DNA of 48,271 nt from a virus: positions 1 to 48,271 of IMG/VR virus record IMGVR_UViG_3300049255_000608; one strand, 5' to 3'. Under the pieces are notes generated by a model. The model saw nothing but the letters and a program-made list of their open reading frames with translations, ran no database searches and was not told the DNA's origin. The position numbers and the translations under genes were made by a program. This document shows positions 33,313-42,264 of this stretch, piece by piece. How positions within the stretch are numbered: the stretch's first letter is position 1; the number at the start of each line of letters is the position of its first letter.

Positions 33313-34391
33313 CCGTCAGGTTGTTCTGTGACGGACAGGTGCACCGCACCTGGATGAGCGCGCGCGTGACGCGTGGGTTGAAGCGGGCCTGCTCGGATTT
33401 CGTATTCGAAACGCCTGGGGAATATATCCCGACGATCCTGCCGTTCATGCCCTGCGTCATCAAGGATGACGATGACCTGGTGCTGACCGGCTATGTGGAC
33501 AATATCAGCGTGCGGATCGATGCCAAATCCACCCGCACGATTATCACAGGCCGGTCGAAGGTGATGGACCTGGTGGACTGCATGCCGGAGTTCACCACCA
33601 ATCAGTTTAATGGCTGCACGATTGATGCCATCGCACGCTCGGTGTGCGCGGCCTTCGGCATCGGCGTGGTGGTGGGACCCGGCGTCAACGTCGGGGACCC
33701 ATTCCCGGACGCGACGTTCGAGCGGGCCGAGAAGGGTTTCGCCTACATCGAGCGCCTGGCGCGCCAGCGCGGGATTCTGCTGACCGATGACGAAGCCGGG
33801 AACCTAGTGCTGGCCACGGTCGGCGCCGTGCGGGCGCCGTCTCCGCTGGTGATGGGCCAGGGTGGGAATGTGTTTCGAGCCAACGGCGCCCTGAATGGCC
33901 ATCAGCGCTACAGCAAGTACACCGTGCACAGTCAGGCCGGCATCGCGGTGACCGATACTACGGTGCAGAATGCGGTAGTGGCCACCGCCTATGACCCGGG
34001 TGTGCCTCGTTACCGGCCATGGTCCGGCATCGCGGAATCTGCATCGCTGGCCGACTCCGCGCAGCTGCGCGTCAACTGGGAAGCGGCCCACCGGCTGGGT
34101 GAAGGGATCAAGGCGACCCTTTCGGTGCCGGATTGGCGCGCCAAGGGTGCGCTGTGGCGGTGTAACCAGCTCGTGGCATGCGACGTGCCGCGGCTGGCAT
34201 TGAACACGGACCTGCTGATCGGCGAGTTCGTCTTCACCGACGATGGAGCGGAAGGCCGCCACGCGGACCTGACCGTGCAGCCGCCGTCCGCGTTCGTGCC
34301 TGATCCCACCAAGCGGGCCAAGGGCAAGGGCACCGGCGGTGGCGGTCAATGGACCGGGATCATCAACGTGACCAGCGGGGCACCGACGTGA
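33309..34391 (+). CDS. Baseplate hub protein (Mu gpP/gp44-like)
   Basis: This 360-residue protein carries RACSDFVFETPGEYIPTILP, DDLVLTGYVDNISVRIDAKS, ITGRSKVMDLVDCMPEF and ERLARQRGILLTDDEAGNLV. These mark the gpP/gpD-type hub that joins tube and spike. The C-terminus has a Lys/Gly-rich tail. It overlaps the spike gene by four bases (GTGA). Confidence 0.9.
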   Translation: MTVRLFCDGQVHRTWMSARVTRGLKRACSDFVFETPGEYIPTILPFMPCVIKDDDDLVLTGYVDNISVRIDAKSTRTIITGRSKVMDLVDCMPEFTTNQFNGCTIDAIARSVCAAFGIGVVVGPGVNVGDPFPDATFERAEKGFAYIERLARQRGILLTDDEAGNLVLATVGAVRAPSPLVMGQGGNVFRANGALNGHQRYSKYTVHSQAGIAVTDTTVQNAVVATAYDPGVPRYRPWSGIAESASLADSAQLRVNWEAAHRLGEGIKATLSVPDWRAKGALWRCNQLVACDVPRLALNTDLLIGEFVFTDDGAEGRHADLTVQPPSAFVPDPTKRAKGKGTGGGGQWTGIINVTSGAPT

Positions 34392-35053
34392 GCGAGGAGA
34401 CCTTCCGCCGCATCTGGGCAGCGATCCGCACCCAGGTGGTGCGTGGCAAGGTTGTGATGGCCGGCTACAACAAGGGTGGCCAGCGCACGATGCTGCAGGG
34501 CGCCGGCTTCTTCGGCGAGCAGCACCTGAATATCGAGCTGATGCTACCCTATGGCATGTCGGCGATCCCGGCCGGCGAGACGGCGGATTACATCTACTTC
34601 AAGGTCAATGGCTCGGCCGATCACAAGGTGGCGGTGGGCGCGGATGACCCGGCGTTGCGGATCCCCGATCTGCAGGCGGGAGAGATCGGCTTCCGGAACA
34701 ATCGCGGCAACCAGGTGGTGTTGCGTCAGAACAAGATCGAAGTGACCGCGCCGCTGGACGATATCGACGTCACGGCGGCTGTAGGCAACATCAACGTCGC
34801 CGCGACCGCTGGTAATGTCGCCGTCACGGCGGCGGCGGGAAACATCTCGCTTGCGGCGGCGGCGGGAAATGTTTCGGTTACGGCATCGAACGGCGACATC
34901 ACGCTGTCGGCGAAGTCGATCACGTTCACCGGGATTGGCGGTGGCAATCTGGGGCTGAACGTGACCGGAAATCTCACGCTGGGTGCGACGGGATCCGTCG
35001 CGATCTCGGGCGTCGCAGGCGAAATCACCGCCAACGGCCACGTGTTGGGCTGA
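34388..35053 (+). CDS. Baseplate spike protein (Mu gp45/GpV-like)
   Basis: This 221-residue protein starts at a GTG overlapping the hub gene. The N-terminal part forms the OB-like domain (VVMAGYNKGGQRTMLQGAGF, GETADYIYFKVNGSADHKVA). Residues about 125-180 are a series of 9-10-residue repeats with a GNI/GNV turn (AVGNINVAAT, AGNVAVTAAA, GNISLAAAA), which should form the trimeric beta-helix of the puncturing needle. Length is similar to Mu gp45. Confidence 0.88.
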   Translation: MSEETFRRIWAAIRTQVVRGKVVMAGYNKGGQRTMLQGAGFFGEQHLNIELMLPYGMSAIPAGETADYIYFKVNGSADHKVAVGADDPALRIPDLQAGEIGFRNNRGNQVVLRQNKIEVTAPLDDIDVTAAVGNINVAATAGNVAVTAAAGNISLAAAAGNVSVTASNGDITLSAKSITFTGIGGGNLGLNVTGNLTLGATGSVAISGVAGEITANGHVLG

Positions 35054-35054
35054 C

Positions 35055-35663
35055 ATGGATATTGCGACGGTTCTCGTGCCGCTGGCACAGGCGGCGCCGG
35101 TGATCGGCGGCGCGATCGGCAGCTTTGTGATCGGCGAAAGCGCGATCGGTGTGCCGCCGCAGTCGCCGCAGATCATCACCAGCGTGCTCGACTGGGCGAT
35201 CGTCAGCGGCGACCTGCTGACCGACGATGGGCTGGATACCGCCGTCGCGATCTCGCTCTGGACCGATCGCCTCGCGAACGCCGACGATGTTCTGCCTGCA
35301 GGAAATGGTGACCGTCGAGGCTGGGGTGGCGATGCCTATCTGCCGCCATTATCTGGCGGCCAGCCCGACCATATCGGCTCGCGCCTGTGGTTGCTGTCAC
35401 GATCGCTGCAGATTTTGCAGACCGCGCAGCTTGCCCAGACCTATTGCCAGGAAGCACTGCAATGGATGGTGGATGATGGCGTGGCCGCGGTGGTGAACAC
35501 ACCATTGCCGACCTTCCCACGGCGGGGAGCGATGCGCATCGTCAACCAGATTGCGCAATTATCCGCCGCCGGCGGAACGATCAACCGGCAATACGAATCG
35601 CTGTGGGACATGACGCGAGGGGCTGTTTCGATGTCGGGCATCGTTCTGGGTGGGGGGGTCTAA
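35055..35663 (+). CDS. Baseplate protein (Mu gp46-like)
   Basis: This 202-residue protein contains DWAIVSGDLLTDDGLDTAVA, ISLWTDRLANADDVLP and GWGGDAYLP, followed by GSRLWLLSR. These are the landmarks of the Mu gp46 family of baseplate wedge components. The N-terminal 55 residues are unusually hydrophobic (VLVPLAQAAPVIGGAIGSFV) and may be an extension. It follows the spike gene by one base. Confidence 0.85.
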   Translation: MDIATVLVPLAQAAPVIGGAIGSFVIGESAIGVPPQSPQIITSVLDWAIVSGDLLTDDGLDTAVAISLWTDRLANADDVLPAGNGDRRGWGGDAYLPPLSGGQPDHIGSRLWLLSRSLQILQTAQLAQTYCQEALQWMVDDGVAAVVNTPLPTFPRRGAMRIVNQIAQLSAAGGTINRQYESLWDMTRGAVSMSGIVLGGGV

Positions 35664-35666
35664 GGT

Positions 35667-36311
35667 ATGTCGGACAGCAATCCTGGCCTGGTAAACGGCG
35701 AAGTGCCCACCGCTGATGAGTGGAACAGCTTCTTTTCAGGTAAGGTGGACGCCGTCGGGGGGGTCATCCAGAATCCAACGGTTGAAGGCGGAACGATCGA
35801 TGGAAGCATTATCGGTGGCGCAACCCCGGCTGCCGGCAAATTTACCACCCTGATTGCAACCGGAACGGTTGTGCTTGAGGGCACCACGTCGAACAACAAC
35901 GCGCCGGCCGGTGATATCGGCGAGTTCATTCAGTCGTCGGTGAATGCCGGCAGCGGCACGAACCTCAGCAACAACGCGCCGGCCGACGTCACCAGCATCT
36001 CCCTGACGGCGGGCGATTGGGATGTCTACGGTAACGTCAACTTCGCCGCTGGCGTGTCCACTGTGGTCACTGAGGTTATCGGCTGGATCAATACCAGTTC
36101 TGCCACGGTTCCGAGTGGCTCTGGCACGCCAAACGGCGGCGCCATCGCTGCCTTCCCCGTCGCGGCAAGCAATAATGCACCGACTTTTTCGGTCGGGCGC
36201 ATGCGGTTGAGCCTGTCGACCACAACGACCGTTTATCTCAGCGTGAAGGCCTCCTTCACGGTTTCCACTCTCAATCCTGGCGGCTTCATCGGCGCGCGGC
36301 GCGTCCGGTAA
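35667..36311 (+). CDS. Fibre-like structural protein within baseplate genes
   Basis: This 214-residue protein has an N-terminal short beta-repeat region (GGVIQNPTVEGGTIDGSIIG, then GATPAAGKFTTLIATGTVVL) of the type that starts phage fibres. A beta-rich C-terminal domain follows (AGDWDVYGNVNFAAG, RMRLSLSTTTTVYLSVKASF) that looks like a C1q/TNF-like knob. It is inserted between the gp46 and gp47 genes. A short fibre or baseplate-attached receptor-binding protein is likely. Confidence 0.6.
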   Translation: MSDSNPGLVNGEVPTADEWNSFFSGKVDAVGGVIQNPTVEGGTIDGSIIGGATPAAGKFTTLIATGTVVLEGTTSNNNAPAGDIGEFIQSSVNAGSGTNLSNNAPADVTSISLTAGDWDVYGNVNFAAGVSTVVTEVIGWINTSSATVPSGSGTPNGGAIAAFPVAASNNAPTFSVGRMRLSLSTTTTVYLSVKASFTVSTLNPGGFIGARRVR

Positions 36312-36338
36312 GCTGCAAGACACCGGTCGGGTTCCGAT

Positions 36339-37526
36339 ATGTCATCATTCTGGCGTCCCGCGGTCGCTCAGACGATCGCGCAGATCAGGGCCGCGTTCGC
36401 CGCCCTGATCCCTGGGGCGGATGCTGCCCCGCGGCGGTCCAACCTGGGCGTCGCGTCAATCACGATCGCCACCGCGATCGATGGCGAATATGCCTACCTG
36501 GACTGGCAGATCGATAATGCCCTGATGCCGGATACGGCGATCGCGCCGTACTCGAACCGGTGGGGTTCACTAAAGGGCGCGAACCCGAAAGGGCCAAACC
36601 CGGCCACTGGCGGAGCAAACTTCGCGGACTGCCTGCCGAATATTCCGATCGATTCGGGCACGCAGATGCAGCTCCAGCCCAACATCGTGTTCGCTACGAC
36701 GGCGGCGGCCAATACTGGAACTGGCGGCACGGTCAGCAACGTTCCGATCAAGGCCGTGCTGCCGGCGGTGGACAGTGATGGCACGCAGTGGAACTGTGCC
36801 GCTGGTGCCGCGCTGACGCTGGTGCAGGGGATCCCTGGCATCAACGGCAATGGCATCACGGTCGCGGCCGACATCACCAACGGCACCGCGCCCGAAACGA
36901 ATGAGGCGTTCGTCGCGCGCTACATGCAATTGTTCCGGCAGCCGCCGCAGGGCGGGGACGCCTTCGATTACATCGAATGGGCGCTCGAGGTGCCGGGCGT
37001 CACGCGTGCCTGGTGCGCGCCACTGTGGATGGGGCCGGGGACCATTGCCGTCTACACGATGTTCGACGTGGCGAACGCCACCGAAAACGGCGTGCCACAG
37101 GGAACCAACGGCGTCGCGAGCGGAGAGACGCGGGCGACGCCGGCGACGGAGGATCTGCTGACCGTCGCGAACTGGATCTTCGTCGGGCGATATGCGGTGA
37201 AGGGCGCGTGCCGGCCGGCCACGGCGCTGGTGTATTCGATCGCACCGACCTTGGTGCCAACGAACTTCACGTTGAAATACGTGCCGTCTGCCCAGCAGAG
37301 CGCGGTGGAGGCGGCGATCGGCGCCGTGCTGCTGCAGGAAGGGGCGGCAGCGGTGCTGAACACGACCGGCCCGCTGGTGACCGGCGGCACGGTCGAGCTG
37401 GCTGATATCCAGTCCGCCGTCCGCGCAGTGCCGCAATGCTCTGGCGCGCTGGTGTTGAGCCCGACCGATAACATCGCGACCTCGATCGGGCAGCTACCGA
37501 CCGTGGGCAGCTGCACGTTCGACTGA
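36339..37526 (+). CDS. Baseplate J-like protein (Mu gp47-like)
   Basis: This 395-residue protein includes GTQMQLQPNIVFATTAAANT, AAGAALTLVQGIPGINGNGI, ETNEAFVARYMQLFRQPPQG and DYIEWALEVPGVTRAWCAPL. This succession is diagnostic of the gpJ/gp47 baseplate wedge family. It is joined to the gp48-like gene by a one-base TGATG junction. Confidence 0.93.
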   Translation: MSSFWRPAVAQTIAQIRAAFAALIPGADAAPRRSNLGVASITIATAIDGEYAYLDWQIDNALMPDTAIAPYSNRWGSLKGANPKGPNPATGGANFADCLPNIPIDSGTQMQLQPNIVFATTAAANTGTGGTVSNVPIKAVLPAVDSDGTQWNCAAGAALTLVQGIPGINGNGITVAADITNGTAPETNEAFVARYMQLFRQPPQGGDAFDYIEWALEVPGVTRAWCAPLWMGPGTIAVYTMFDVANATENGVPQGTNGVASGETRATPATEDLLTVANWIFVGRYAVKGACRPATALVYSIAPTLVPTNFTLKYVPSAQQSAVEAAIGAVLLQEGAAAVLNTTGPLVTGGTVELADIQSAVRAVPQCSGALVLSPTDNIATSIGQLPTVGSCTFD

Positions 37527-38137
37527 TGCAGCCGACGAACTATGCGGGCCTGTCGCAGGCCGACTTCCAGGACGTGATGGCAGAGAAGCTGCCACCGCGC
37601 GGGCTGGCGTGGCCGCGGCTGGTGGGCGGCGTGTTCCAGGGCTTCATGCGCGCGGTTGGCAACGTTCTGGCGGCGTTTCATGCGCGGGCCGCGCAGCTGA
37701 CCGAGGTGGAGGCCTTCCCGCCGACGTCGGTCGAGCTGCTGCCGGACTGGGAGAGAGTGCTGGAGCTACCGGATCCATGCCTTGGTGCGAACCCGGTGAC
37801 CGCGGCCCGGCAGGCCGCGGTGGCGGCGCGGCTGGCCGCCACGGGCGGGCAGTCGATCCCGTACTTCCAGGAACTGGCGAACAACCTCGGCGGCTCCGTT
37901 TCGACAACCGAATACGCACCCTGGCGTTGGGGTGTGGATGTGTGGGGCACGCCCTGGCGCAACGCGTCCTGGGCCTATGTGTGGCTGGTGACCTTGCAGA
38001 ACCAGGCTGCGTTCGATTTTGAGTGGGGCGTGTCGTCATGGGGTGAGCCGTACTGGCAGATCGCAAACGGCCCAATCCAGTGCGAGATCCAGCGCCTTGC
38101 GCCGGGGCACACCCAAGTGAATTTCACGGACTTCTGA
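37526..38137 (+). CDS. Baseplate protein (Mu gp48-like)
   Basis: This 203-residue protein carries FQDVMAEKLPPRGLAWPRLV, LTEVEAFPPTSVELLPDWER, VLELPDPCLG and RQAAVAARLAATGGQSIPYF, the standard order of the Mu gp48 (DUF2313) family. The C-terminus is Trp-rich. It closes the baseplate cluster before the fibre genes. Confidence 0.9.
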   Translation: MQPTNYAGLSQADFQDVMAEKLPPRGLAWPRLVGGVFQGFMRAVGNVLAAFHARAAQLTEVEAFPPTSVELLPDWERVLELPDPCLGANPVTAARQAAVAARLAATGGQSIPYFQELANNLGGSVSTTEYAPWRWGVDVWGTPWRNASWAYVWLVTLQNQAAFDFEWGVSSWGEPYWQIANGPIQCEIQRLAPGHTQVNFTDF

Positions 38138-38153
38138 CGGTGGGATTTTTCTG

Positions 38154-39584
38154 ATGCAGCTTTCCGATAATGGCGGCGCCCTGACGACGCGGCCGGCGCC
38201 GAATGTCACGACAGCGCCAGGCTACCTCAACAACGACCGAACGCAGACCACGGCGCCGACGATCAGCGACCCCGACATGGGCAACGCGATCCTGGCGGAG
38301 CTGATGAACCTGGCCACCACGACGGGCCAGACCGCCAACAAGGCCAATGTCATCCAGGCGTTGGTTTCCGTTCTCGCGCTCGCTAGCGCCAACTACACTG
38401 ACGTCGTCGCGGGATCGGGCGGTACCAGCGTCACGCTCACGCCGGCGAATGCCGGTTTGATCGTGGTGGATGCGACCCTTGGCAACGTGACCTTCACCAC
38501 CTGCGCCGCGGCCGCCGCCGCTGGCACGACGCAGACCGCCGCCGGCTCCAGCGCCACGAACGCGACCATCACGCCGCTGGACTTTACGTTCCTGCGGATC
38601 GATAGCTCCGCACACACCGTCTCCATCAACAAGCCCGGGTCTGGTGCAGGCAGTTCGGACACGGTGGTAGGCGGCAGTTTTCCGATCGCGCAGGTCACCG
38701 CGTTGCCGCTGTTGATTTTGCGTAACGATGGCGTGAGTAAATGGTTCTGGAGCGCCTCGGCGCTCGGAAACGGGGTGACACTCGCGCCCGGACAATGCCA
38801 GCTGCAATATGCATCGGCGACGGCACTGCATCTTGCGCCGGTTGGTGGCAGCGGGGTCGTCATTGCTGGCGTTCTCTATTCGCTTCCGTCCGGCGGGGTG
38901 AATGCCGCCAACACCAATGTCTACGTCAATGGCACGGCGGCGCAGAACCTTGCGGCCAGCACGCTGTATTATGTCTATCTGTTCAATAATTCCGGCACGC
39001 TGACGATCGACTTCAGCGCCACCAGCCATGCCACCGACACGACGGCCGGCAATGTGGGGGTGGAGATCAAGAATGGCGACAATACGCGGTCGCTGGTCGG
39101 GTTGATCTACACGAATGGCAGCGCCCAGTTCGCGGACAGTGGTGCCAATCGTCTGGTGGCATCCTGGTTCAATCCTCAGACCAAAACGGGCATTGGCCAA
39201 TTTAGCACCGTACCCTCGACATCCAGCACGAGCTTTGTCGAGCTTCAGACCAGCATTCGTGTAACTTTTGTGACTTTCGGCAATCGAGAGGTCTCTTTCT
39301 CGGTTAGCGGTGAGAATGGCGCAACAGTCTCGGGCTTGGGCGTTCAGACGGCTATGAGCTTCGATGGCAGCCTCTACCAGGAAAGCTGCTTTGTCTACGT
39401 CGCCAGTTCTTCTATCGGCGCGTCCGGCTCATTCTCAGGGCGCCGCCTTCTTTCGGAAGGGTATCATTATGCCACCCTTCTTGGTGGCGTGAACACGACT
39501 GGCACCGGCTCATGGGCAAACGCCTATCCGCCTACTCCCACAACAGCGACTGGCTGGCAGCTAGACGCTTCCATTTCGGGGTGA
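38154..39584 (+). CDS. Tail fibre protein
   Basis: This 476-residue, beta-rich, Thr/Ser/Ala-rich protein follows the last baseplate gene, the normal place of the main tail fibre. The N-terminus (DPDMGNAILAELMNLATTTG, QTANKANVIQALVSVLALAS) is the probable attachment region. The middle has short repeats and the C-terminus looks like a receptor-binding head. No chaperone-cleavage motif was recognised. Confidence 0.75.
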   Translation: MQLSDNGGALTTRPAPNVTTAPGYLNNDRTQTTAPTISDPDMGNAILAELMNLATTTGQTANKANVIQALVSVLALASANYTDVVAGSGGTSVTLTPANAGLIVVDATLGNVTFTTCAAAAAAGTTQTAAGSSATNATITPLDFTFLRIDSSAHTVSINKPGSGAGSSDTVVGGSFPIAQVTALPLLILRNDGVSKWFWSASALGNGVTLAPGQCQLQYASATALHLAPVGGSGVVIAGVLYSLPSGGVNAANTNVYVNGTAAQNLAASTLYYVYLFNNSGTLTIDFSATSHATDTTAGNVGVEIKNGDNTRSLVGLIYTNGSAQFADSGANRLVASWFNPQTKTGIGQFSTVPSTSSTSFVELQTSIRVTFVTFGNREVSFSVSGENGATVSGLGVQTAMSFDGSLYQESCFVYVASSSIGASGSFSGRRLLSEGYHYATLLGGVNTTGTGSWANAYPPTPTTATGWQLDASISG

Positions 39585-39587
39585 TTC

Positions 39588-40097
39588 ATGTCCGACACAA
39601 AGGCCATTGGGCCGAACTTCGCAAACGAGCTGCAGGCGGCCGGACTGTTGGGGCTGCCTTTTGCCTGGGAACCAGGCGGGACGATCACATTCGGGTCTGC
39701 AATAACCTCCGCGCAGGTCACCGCGGTCGAGGCGGTGTATGCGGCTCACAACCCTGCCACGCCAGATCTGATTGCCGAGGCGACTGCAGCCCTTAGTGTT
39801 CCTGTCGCGGTGACCTTCACCAGCACGACGGCGATGGATGGGTCATACGCGATCGATCCGGTGTCACAGGGAAAAATGGCCGCGGTCAGCGCCTACATCC
39901 TGACGAATGGGAAATTTCCTGGTGGCGCGGCGACGTATCCATGGGTCGACGTGACCGGCGTCGCGCGCACCTTCCCGACGACCTCACTGTTCCAGACGTT
40001 CGCCACCGCGATCGCCGACCATGTCTCGGTGCTGGACCTGATCATCGCGACCAGCAGCGGGACATTGCCCGCAGCTTCGATCGCGATCACCGGCTGA
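39588..40097 (+). CDS. Tail fibre-associated protein (DUF4376-like C-terminus)
   Basis: This 169-residue protein has an Ala-rich N-terminal half. Its C-terminal segment reads GAATYPWVDVTGVARTFPTT, then FQTFATAIADHVSVLDLI, reminiscent of DUF4376 domains found at the ends of phage tail fibre or fibre-assembly proteins. It lies three bases after the fibre gene. Confidence 0.6.
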   Translation: MSDTKAIGPNFANELQAAGLLGLPFAWEPGGTITFGSAITSAQVTAVEAVYAAHNPATPDLIAEATAALSVPVAVTFTSTTAMDGSYAIDPVSQGKMAAVSAYILTNGKFPGGAATYPWVDVTGVARTFPTTSLFQTFATAIADHVSVLDLIIATSSGTLPAASIAITG

Positions 40098-40138
40098 TCA
40101 CGGGGCGACTGGCCAATACCACCTGAACGGAGACTGGG

Positions 40139-40558
40139 ATGCGCTGGATTTGTTTGATGGCAGCACTGCTGCTGCCCATTGCCACGGCGCGCGCACAAAC
40201 CGCGACTGACGCGCAGGGACGAACGATCAATTCCGGAAGCGACGCTAGTAGCTCGCCGCCTTCTCTGAGTGGATTGAACCTGCTCGGCACGCTCTTCGCC
40301 AACGCTGCGCGGGTCGGCTACCTGGTGCAGGTGCAGGATACCGCAACGGATTGCGCGCCGGCGTCGGGGGTCGGCATCAACGGGATTGTCGTGGCCTTCG
40401 ATGACGGCAACGGCAACAACCTTCTGATCGGGACGTTGGGATTCGCGCTCACTCAGGGTGGCCAGGGCGGCTCCTTCGACATGGCGGGGATGCCGCATGC
40501 GGGGCGGATAAGGGTCTATGGGAAATCGGGGTGTCAGGTGGCACTGCATCAATGGTAA
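40139..40558 (+). CDS. Exported protein with Sec signal peptide
   Basis: This is a 139-residue protein with a clear signal peptide (MRWICLMAALLLPIATARAQ, cut near ARA-Q). The mature part starts TATDAQGRTINSGS, has two cysteines (in TDCAPAS and SGCQVA) and is beta-rich. The DxxGRT start resembles the beginning of the exported protein at 41744. It is the first of three consecutive genes with export signals directly after the tail fibre genes. Role unknown. Confidence 0.65.
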   Translation: MRWICLMAALLLPIATARAQTATDAQGRTINSGSDASSSPPSLSGLNLLGTLFANAARVGYLVQVQDTATDCAPASGVGINGIVVAFDDGNGNNLLIGTLGFALTQGGQGGSFDMAGMPHAGRIRVYGKSGCQVALHQW

Positions 40559-41742
40559 TGCGCAAGCTTGATCGGCTGACCGGTGGCGTGATGCGCCGGC
40601 TCGGCCTGGCGCTCGCGATATTCGCGGCGCAGCTTGTCGTTCTGGCTCCGCACATCTATGCGGCCGTAACGCAGCCGGCACAGAATGTCGCGCTGCAGAG
40701 CCCGGCGATCTTCGGCCCCGGCGTCGACGGCAACGTCACAATCAGCAGCGGAACTGTCGTGATCTCTCGCGAGATGGACTACGCCAGCCTGACGCTGAGT
40801 GGGTCCGGCAACATCTACGCGGCGGGTTATCCGATTCGTGTCCAAAATGTCCTGGACACGTCGGGTGCCACGTCGTCCTGTCCGATCAACCTGAACGGGG
40901 GCAACGCGGGCGCCGCATCTGGTGCGACCGGTGGCGGGGGTGGCGGCAATCCGAACATCGGCACGCTTGCCATCAACCAAACACTCGCCGCCGTCGCCGC
41001 GACCGGCACGACGGGAGCGGGAACGGCCAATGCCCAATACACCCTCAGAGCCACGTTCTCGAATGGCGGCATCGGCGGCGTCGGGGGGGTATCTGGCACC
41101 AGCAATGCCGGCGGTTCACCAGTCGCCAACAATTCCTCTGCGCTGCTTCAGTATCTGTTTCCGTTATGGAACGGCAGCGCGATGCCCTATGTGTTGGGCA
41201 ACAACCTAAACTATCCCGTGTTCGCGCAGGGTGGCCCCGGTGTGGCGGGCGGTTCCGGCGGCGGGGACGGCACCAATGCCGGCGGCGGTGGCGGGGGACC
41301 TGGCGGAAGTTCCTCCACGCTGTATGTGGCCGCTTCCATTTGGAAGCGTAATGGCGGCAGCCAAAACGTCTATTGTGCCTACGGGGGCAATGGTGGCCTG
41401 GGAGGCAATGGCGCAGCCGGCAACGCTGGTGGCGGCGGTGGTGGCGGCGGCGGCGGCGGCGGTTTCTTTTACGGGCTATTCGGACAACTCGTCGGAGGAA
41501 CGGTTACGAACGCCATCAATGTCTCCGGTGGAAATGGCGGCATGGGCGGCAACGGCAGTGGCACCGGGAAGGGTGGTAACGGAGGCCAGGGTGGATACGG
41601 CGGAAACTGGCAGGCGGTTGTGCTTTCACCGCCCTCTTTCACCTACGGATCGTTCGACGCGACGCCAACCAGCGGATCGACCACGTCAACGTCGACCGGC
41701 GCTGTAGGTGGCGCCGGCGCCCAAGTCTTGGGGGGTTTGTAA
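40558..41742 (+). CDS. Polyglycine-rich adhesin-like protein with N-terminal signal segment
   Basis: This 394-residue protein starts at an ATG overlapping the preceding stop. A basic then hydrophobic segment (RRLGLALAIFAAQLVVLAPH, residues 13-32) is a probable signal peptide or anchor. The body has repeated Gly-rich tracts at about 113-130, 170-186, 225-250, 276-302 (twelve Gly in a row at 291-302) and 324-350, separated by short variable segments. That layout resembles the polyglycine-sandwich tips of gp38-type T-even adhesins. Those are not exported, so the signal is odd. Receptor-binding tip or lysogen surface protein are the alternatives. Confidence 0.6.
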   Translation: MRKLDRLTGGVMRRLGLALAIFAAQLVVLAPHIYAAVTQPAQNVALQSPAIFGPGVDGNVTISSGTVVISREMDYASLTLSGSGNIYAAGYPIRVQNVLDTSGATSSCPINLNGGNAGAASGATGGGGGGNPNIGTLAINQTLAAVAATGTTGAGTANAQYTLRATFSNGGIGGVGGVSGTSNAGGSPVANNSSALLQYLFPLWNGSAMPYVLGNNLNYPVFAQGGPGVAGGSGGGDGTNAGGGGGGPGGSSSTLYVAASIWKRNGGSQNVYCAYGGNGGLGGNGAAGNAGGGGGGGGGGGGFFYGLFGQLVGGTVTNAINVSGGNGGMGGNGSGTGKGGNGGQGGYGGNWQAVVLSPPSFTYGSFDATPTSGSTTSTSTGAVGGAGAQVLGGL

Positions 41743-41743
41743 C

Positions 41744-42211
41744 ATGAAGCTGCTGCGCATCGCCCTCGTCGCCGCCTTGTTGGCTTCCTCCGTCGCCCAG
41801 GCGCAGACGCTGACCGATAACTTCGGTCGGACCGTCACCTTCACCGGCAACGCTTATGTTGTCACCGATCCTCGCGATCCCAGCGTGGGTATCAGTGGCA
41901 GCGCATCATCGCAGGCTGCCGCGATGTATGTCGTAAACTCTCTGCGGCCAGCTTGGTATGTGCCGACGCCTGCGCCAAACCCGACAGTGATCACCTCGAT
42001 CGCGTTCCTCGATCGCTTCACCCCCGCCGAGCAGGCGGCAGTGCAGCAAGCCGCTGCCAGTGCGCCATCCACGATCGGGGTCGGCCTGACGACCGGTCTC
42101 GCCACCGGAACGATCGATTTGACCGGCCCCGCTCTGAAAGCCTGGATGGATGCGTTGGTCACGGCCGGCGCGATCACCTCGGCCCGAGAGAGCACCATCC
42201 TCACCCCCTGA
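41744..42211 (+). CDS. Exported protein with Sec signal peptide and tail-associated C-terminus
   Basis: This 155-residue protein has a strong signal peptide (MKLLRIALVAALLASSVAQA). The mature region begins QTLTDNFGRTVTFTGNAYVV. The C-terminal segment (FLDRFTPAEQAAVQQAAASA, then IDLTGPALKAWMDALVTAGA, ITSARESTILTP) is of a type seen at the end of phage fibre-region proteins. A virion-type domain behind a Sec signal is unusual. The gene begins one base after the polyglycine gene. Confidence 0.65.
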   Translation: MKLLRIALVAALLASSVAQAQTLTDNFGRTVTFTGNAYVVTDPRDPSVGISGSASSQAAAMYVVNSLRPAWYVPTPAPNPTVITSIAFLDRFTPAEQAAVQQAAASAPSTIGVGLTTGLATGTIDLTGPALKAWMDALVTAGAITSARESTILTP

Positions 42212-42264
42212 TGATGGGGCGACGTGCCCGCTTGACAGAAGTGCCGAGTATCGAGAGGTGAGCA

